Made by a program: the position numbers and the translations under genes | Origin: Botryotinia globosa | Taxonomy: Eukaryota > Ascomycota > Leotiomycetes > Helotiales > Sclerotiniaceae | DNA length: 64,000 nucleotides | Direction: 5' to 3' | NCBI GenBank assembly: GCA_014898425.1 | Contig: RCSZ01000007.1 | Coordinates: 248,001-312,000, forward strand | The notes under the pieces: model-generated | What the model was told of the DNA's origin: nothing | Databases searched by the model: none | Seen by the model: only the letters and a program-made list of their open reading frames with translations | Shown here: positions 59,181 through 64,000 of the stretch, piece after piece | How the letters are laid out: each line of letters begins with the position of its first letter | How positions within the stretch are numbered: position 1 is the first letter of the stretch

Positions 59181-59527
59181 TTTCCATACGCGTGTGGTTC
59201 ATTATCTGTATGAAGAGGATCAAAGGGAAAACGCCATGTATGTATGCCAAAAGATGAGTTTTATGAAAGTTCGTTAATCCATTCAACTTCGTTATCGTTT
59301 GGTATAGTCGTCGTCGTGGCAAAAAAAAGGTAAAAGTGTACCTTGGGTGATACTTGGAATGATAATTGCAGATGTGCAATATCGAAGAAAAGGTTATTAG
59401 ACGCGTAAACGCAATGAATGAATGAATGAATAAGTAAGTGATGGATCGCAAAGAGATCCGAAGAAGTTTTGAAGAAGTTTTGAAATATAGGCAAGGTGAA
59501 AGTTGATAGCGACGACGTGTATTTGTA

Positions 59528-59570
59528 TGGTTGTTGATATGGTTGATATGGTTGATATGGTTGATATGCG
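59528..59570. repeat. 9-bp tandem repeat (GGTTGATAT)
   Basis: About four to five units upstream of MOT1. Confidence 0.85.
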
Positions 59571-59925
59571 GGTATGGTATGTATGCTATGGTTGATACGG
59601 TTGATTGCCTGCCCAGGTGATATATGTATGTACCGGTACGGGTTTGGGATGGGTTTTGGGATAAAATTCGTTGGACTCGTTGATTGGTTGAATTTCCCCT
59701 TGTGTGGATTTTGGTGGTTTCTTATGGTAGCAACATGGTCGGTCGGGGAGTCGCCGTCCTTTATGGTCCTTAAGTATTCAGAAAATCCCAATAATTTTCT
59801 TGATTCGCTTAAAGGCTTAGCGCTGAACTGATCCCTGTTGCAGTTGCTTCATTCAAGCCTTTCACTAAAATGGAGATCACGAATATGGCTGGGAAGAGAG
59901 GAAGAAAAAAATAGAGGGAAGAGGG

Positions 59926-60053
59926 AGGAGTGAGGAGTGAGGAGTGAGGAGTGAGGAGAGAAGAGAAGAGAGAAGAGAGAAGAGAAGAGAGAAGAGAGAA
60001 GAGAAGAGAGAAGAGAGAAGAGAAGAGAGAAGAGAGAAGAGAGAAGAAAGGGG
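59926..60053. repeat. Purine tract, GAGGAGT and AGAGAAG arrays
   Basis: A 7-bp array (GAGGAGT, four units) passes directly into about 17 AGAGAAG-like units; all purine on one strand for nearly 130 bp apart from the T in each early unit. Confidence 0.9.
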
Positions 60054-60203
60054 AAGTGATGTGAAGTGTGCTTTGGGTATGAATGAAGTGATGGATGAGT
60101 GATGAGTGATGAATGAGTAATCACAATTAGGTAAAGAATTAATAGAGAGTGAGAGTGAGAGTGAGAGTGAAGAAAAGAATAAAAAGAATTCATATGATTG
60201 ATT

Positions 60204-60246
60204 ACCTACCTACCTACCTACCTACCTACCTACCTACCTACCTACC
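60204..60246. repeat. (CCTA)n microsatellite
   Basis: About ten TACC/CCTA units, followed by CCTAGGTAG. Single CTACCTAGGTA palindromes recur to about 60470. Confidence 0.92.
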
Positions 60247-60717
60247 TACTTACACCTAGGTAGTGAGTGAGCAATAACATGTCTGAATAACTTCACTTCG
60301 CAAATCACCATTCATTCTTCCTTCCGTCGGAGATTAAATTTGGATACAATTCTATAGGTTGAGATTCCAAGCACGTAGCCTTGATACAGATTACAGTATA
60401 CCTACCTGAACTACTACCTAGGTAGGTATTGTGCTAGGTAGGTATCGAAGAGTGCATGCGCCTACCTAGGTCAGAATCAGAGTAAATCTACTCTAGAACA
60501 TCACCGTCATCCAATGAAATAGGACAGATGGTATTTGAATTTGGGATAGACTTTGCAACGGTCTTACAATAACGGTAACTCTGATGACAAAGCCTTATAT
60601 AGACGACGCGACGTGAATCAAATGTGGCTAGTGAGAAGAGGTAGGTAATAAATATCAAGTAGGTAGCGATATATATCATGAATTCTTATATCAAAACACC
60701 AAGAAAAGAGACTTGAT

Positions 60718-61203
60718 ATGAAATCAACATCAATATCAACATCAACATCAACATACTATCCATCTCACCCAAACAACCTAAGAATAACATCAATTCCCAA
60801 TCCTACAAAGAGACATCGGACTTCCGGTCGCATTGGAAACTCCATGTTGGTGCAACCAATCACCTCTGTACCTAATAGTCGTCGCTTTATCACCATTCAT
60901 CCACGTAATATCATTCCAAAGCCGAGTGCGTACAGCTTACGGCTTATGACTGAGTAGGTATCATAGATTGTATGCAAGGCACAATTGAAACATTGTACTG
61001 CAACCCTTGGGTATGGTTGGGTCGAGCAATTACCTATCTTGATAGAAATCGGTAACAGCATCTATGGAATATGTAGGTGGGATGAAGAAGAAAAGACGCT
61101 TTCTGGAGTTTTGACAAGGCTGGCCGAGTTACATACCAAGGAGAGTAGGGCAATCATAGTCCCGTCTGAAGAATTAATGACGAGTCAGACGGTGAGTTAT
61201 TGA
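60718..61203 (+). CDS. Tentative small gene, unrecognised
   Basis: An ATG frame (60718-60957, Ser/Thr-rich N terminus) is followed, in the same frame after two TAG codons, by a second frame to 61203. The latter has non-repetitive, protein-like composition (L-P-I-L-I-E-I-G-N-S-I-Y, T-R-L-A-E-L-H-T-K-E). An intron removing both stops would make a ~150-residue protein, but no convincing donor/acceptor pair that keeps frame was found. No domain recognised. Could be chance. Confidence 0.22.
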
Positions 61204-61433
61204 TGAGATGGCGATGTATTCCAAGTTATCATGGAGACGGTGATGCTTGAATAGGTCTAGAGGAGATTATAGATAATGTAAGATCTTCCTAGGTGGGTAG
61301 TGGTGATCCATCTCTCATTCATAATTGAGACGGTTATGTTTCGATTTCTTTACGACACTGGGGAATGTGTCAAATATCAAGATGGATGGATGCATACCTA
61401 TATAGGTACCGAGATATAGATGTATTTATATAT

Positions 61434-61735
61434 TTCTACCTACGATAGTACATATATCGTATATACATATATATATATCTCTACCTAGTATATATATCGT
61501 ATATACACACATATATATTTCTATCTAGTATATTGTATATACACATATATATATTTCTACCTAGTATATATATCGTATATATACACATAGATATTTCTAC
61601 CTAGTACATATATCGTATATACACATATATATATTTCTACCTAGTATATTGTATATATACACATATATATCTCTATTTAGTACATATATCGTATATACAC
61701 ACATATATATTTCTACCTAGTACATATATCGATCT
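61434..61735. repeat. Satellite of about 38-45-bp units
   Basis: Seven to eight imperfect units of the form TTCTACCTAGTA(C/T)ATATATCGTATATACACATATATA, differing by small indels and by C/T changes. It ends in (CA)n at 61740-61763. Confidence 0.88.
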
Positions 61736-61739
61736 ATAT

Positions 61740-61763
61740 ACACACACACACACACACACACAC
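61740..61763. repeat. (CA)n microsatellite
   Basis: About 12 CA units directly after the satellite. Confidence 0.9.
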
Positions 61764-62285
61764 ATATATCTCTATAAAACTCCTTTATAAATTAACTTTG
61801 ATCAAATATATCCTCCTCAATCATACATCACTTCCATTCCTCCCTTCTCCTTCATTCAATCACTTGTTCACACGCTCTTGAATTTCATACCCACCAAAGC
61901 CAGATGATCTACCTACCTACCGTGAGACACGTTCTCTTCCCTCTCTCATTGGGCATAATATATGGGCAGAACTAAAAGGCGGTGAATATACAACCAAATC
62001 AATGGAGAACATCAATGCCAGCCTGGATATGCCCCATCCATCATTCTCAAAACTCCATGCAATCAAAGTACCTTGGATTAGACATGGAACGTTGACCGTT
62101 AAATCTATTCATCCATCTTTCAATCAACTTTGGATTATCTTGTAAAGCTTCTTTTTTGATCTTTTTAATTATAAGATTCGATTTGCAAGTCAACACACTT
62201 CACTCAATGCGGTGATCATACCTAATCCTTAGCTACCTACTCTACATCGGCCATCGTCTTGCTTTACACATCGACCTCATAAATC

Positions 62286-64000
62286 ATGGCATCTTACAAT
62301 GTGCCAGCGACCGCCCCTCGACCTGCGGTTTATGGAGGACCTGTCCCAATACCAGATCCTTCGGCACCCCCTGGAACTTTCGCACCCGGAACAAAAATCC
62401 AAGTCGGATCTCACAAGGTCGTTATTCAAAAGTACTTTTCGGAAGGGGGGTTCGCTCATGTCTACCTGGTGAAGATGCCAAAACCGATCGACGGGACAGA
62501 TATTGCCGTATTGAAACGAGTCGCGGTCCCTGATAAGGAACATTTGGCAAATATGAGAACCGAAGTGGAAACCATGAAGAAGTTAAAGGGACACCGCCCA
62601 ATTGTTACATATTACGATTCACATGCTTCGCAACTGAAAGGGGGAGGGTACGAGGTATTCTTACTTATGGAATTTTGCAATGGCGGTGGTTTGATCGATT
62701 TCATGAATACTCGACTTCAAAATAGATTGACGGAACCCGAAATTCTAAAGATATTCTCAGACGTGGCAGAAGGGGTAGCATGCATGCACTACCTCAAACC
62801 TCCCCTTTTACATCGAGATCTTAAAGTTGAGAATGTCCTCATAACTTCTACCGGTCCTTCTCGAAGGTTTAAGCTCTGCGACTTTGGTTCCACTGCACCA
62901 CCTCGACCTGCTGCTACGACCGCCGCTGAATGCAGATTGATCGAAGACGATGTTCAAAAACATACAACATTACAATATAGAAGTCCTGAGATGATAGATG
63001 TATACAGAAAACTGCCAATTGATGAAAAGTCGGATATCTGGGCATTGGGGGTACTGCTTTACAAGTTGTGTTATTATACTACGCCATTCGAGGCGCAGGG
63101 ACAACTTGCTATATTGAACGCAAGTTTTAAATTTCCCTCATATCCAATGTTTTCGGACCCCCTTAAGAATTTAATAGGTATATCCAATGCTGCGCTCATG
63201 CGTAAGGAGAAATTATGCTAACAAATTCTAGCATCCATGTTGAAAGAGAAGCCAACATCTCGTCCCAATATTTACCAAGTTTTGAGGGAATCATGCCTCA
63301 TGCAAGGAATCGAGGTTCCCATCAAGGATGTATGTTGTTTTATATCTTCCATCTTCTACCGACAAATAGAAACTTACCATATTAGATATATGCTGGAAGA
63401 ACCCAATCAGAATCTCGACAATATCAGCAATTACCAACTGTCGAGTCTCCAACATCACCTCCAGTCGTGGGAGCAGTTTTTGCGCCTCCCACGCAACAGC
63501 AAACAATTATACCCGATGTCGTACCAATGCGAAGAGGAAGACCCACGGCCAATTCACAGCCACAATCTACAAAACCTAGTCCGTCTCCAATGAGAGGCAC
63601 AGTTAGTGATCCATTTGCCGCTTTGGATTCTACAACTTCTGCTCCAGTTGTAGACGAAATCTCCAATCGATTTCCAAGCTTAGATCAGTTTTCGCTACTT
63701 CATGAAGGAGGCAAATTTGATTTTGGATCAAACTCACCCACAAAGATAACACAACCTGTTAGCAAACGAGTTACGGAAAGATTAGCTGATGATGCCTTTG
63801 CCATGTCAAATCGACCAGGATCATCAACTTCAACCAATAAGCCATCTCGTGCTCAACAAATTCTATCCAGTAATCCGCTAGAGCTTCAAACATCAGATGT
63901 ACCAGCAACCTTAATATATCAACCCACGCCTACTCACCCTGGTGTGAAATCCTCATATGTATCCCAAGGTACAATGACAATACCAACCCCTCCACCTGCA
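62286..64000 (+). CDS. AKL1/ARK1/PRK1-type Ser/Thr kinase (NAK family), 3'-truncated by window
   Basis: Three exons visible: 62286-63177, 63232-63329 and 63386 to beyond 64000. NAK-family kinases phosphorylate endocytic coat and adaptor proteins (Pan1, Sla1, Ent1 in yeast) at Thr-Gly sites to drive coat disassembly at cortical actin patches. Kinase motifs: the NAK-type glycine loop F-S-E-G-G-F-A-H-V-Y, catalytic Lys in A-V-L-K-R-V, H-R-D-L-K-V-E-N-V-L, D-F-G-S-T-A and Y-R-S-P-E-M-I. After the kinase domain, splicing gives I-K-D-I-Y-A-G-R-T-Q-S-E-S-R, the conserved post-kinase peptide, then a Pro/Gln/Ser-rich tail with D-P-F-A-A-L, an adaptor/EH-type binding motif. Both introns carry a branch-like CTAAC or CTTAC and are about 55 nt. 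The stop lies outside the window. Confidence 0.95.

Larger units (their letters stand above)
59181..62285. other. Intergenic region with many simple repeats
   Basis: About 3.1 kb between divergent MOT1 and the kinase. It holds a GGTTGATAT array, a long purine tract, a CCTA array with CTACCTAGGTAG palindromes and a ~38-bp satellite, all listed separately. A weak two-part open frame at 60718-61203 is listed as a tentative gene. Confidence 0.55.

Noticed and set aside
1..64000. tRNA, rRNA or CRISPR features
   Set aside because: No cloverleaf B-box pattern, rRNA core or direct-repeat/spacer array was found by eye; a tRNAscan search would settle the tRNA question.

Overview
The window reads as a stretch of nuclear chromosome from a filamentous ascomycete. 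Genes carry several short introns (about 50-225 nt, GT..AG, with CTAAC/CTRAY branch sites), intergenic DNA is long and rich in microsatellites, and a retroelement is riddled with C-to-T/G-to-A transitions of the kind left by repeat-induced point mutation (RIP). Protein flavour and moderate AT content suggest Leotiomycetes, probably Sclerotiniaceae (Botrytis/Sclerotinia type). That placement is an inference from memory of such genes, not a search result.

Layout. 0.5-4.2 kb: a calcineurin-like metallophosphoesterase of the MPPED type and an unrecognised coiled-coil protein gene whose intron hides an in-frame stop. 5.5-7.6 kb: two tandem paralogues of an unrecognised family with a F-x-[IV]-W-P-E signature. 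9.8-14.3 kb: 6-phosphogluconolactonase and a PHO13-type HAD phosphatase. 16.5-18.5 kb: a TPR/SET-domain protein. 18.5-29.1 kb: a gene-poor block holding a MITE-like inverted-repeat element and, 16 bp beyond it, a complete but RIP-destroyed Ty3/gypsy chromovirus with 150-bp LTRs and a 5-bp target duplication. 29.5-30.6 kb: a third paralogue of the W-P-E family, apparently a pseudogene. 31.4-32.7 kb: an isopenicillin-N-acyltransferase-like Ntn hydrolase. 35.4-39.3 kb: a URE2-like glutathione S-transferase divergent from the splicing factor branchpoint-bridging protein (SF1/BBP). 40.4-44.6 kb: a 1367-residue coiled-coil protein. 46.3-48.8 kb: a DUF829 (TMEM53/PaxU-like) protein and a Golgi GNT1-like glycosyltransferase. 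53.0-59.2 kb: MOT1/BTAF1, the Snf2-type ATPase that removes TBP from DNA. 62.3 kb to the end: an AKL1/ARK1/PRK1 (NAK family) kinase cut by the window edge.

The genes do not form a pathway or secondary-metabolite cluster. They are mostly housekeeping functions (pentose phosphate pathway, metabolite repair, splicing, transcription, endocytosis) with lineage-specific genes around a transposon-rich island. The most unusual material is the three-member W-P-E family flanking that island, the fully reconstructable decayed chromovirus, very small coding exons in MOT1 and PHO13, and repeated branch-site motifs inside the branchpoint-binding protein's own intron. Exon boundaries were placed by hand from reading frame and splice consensus and have not been checked against transcripts.
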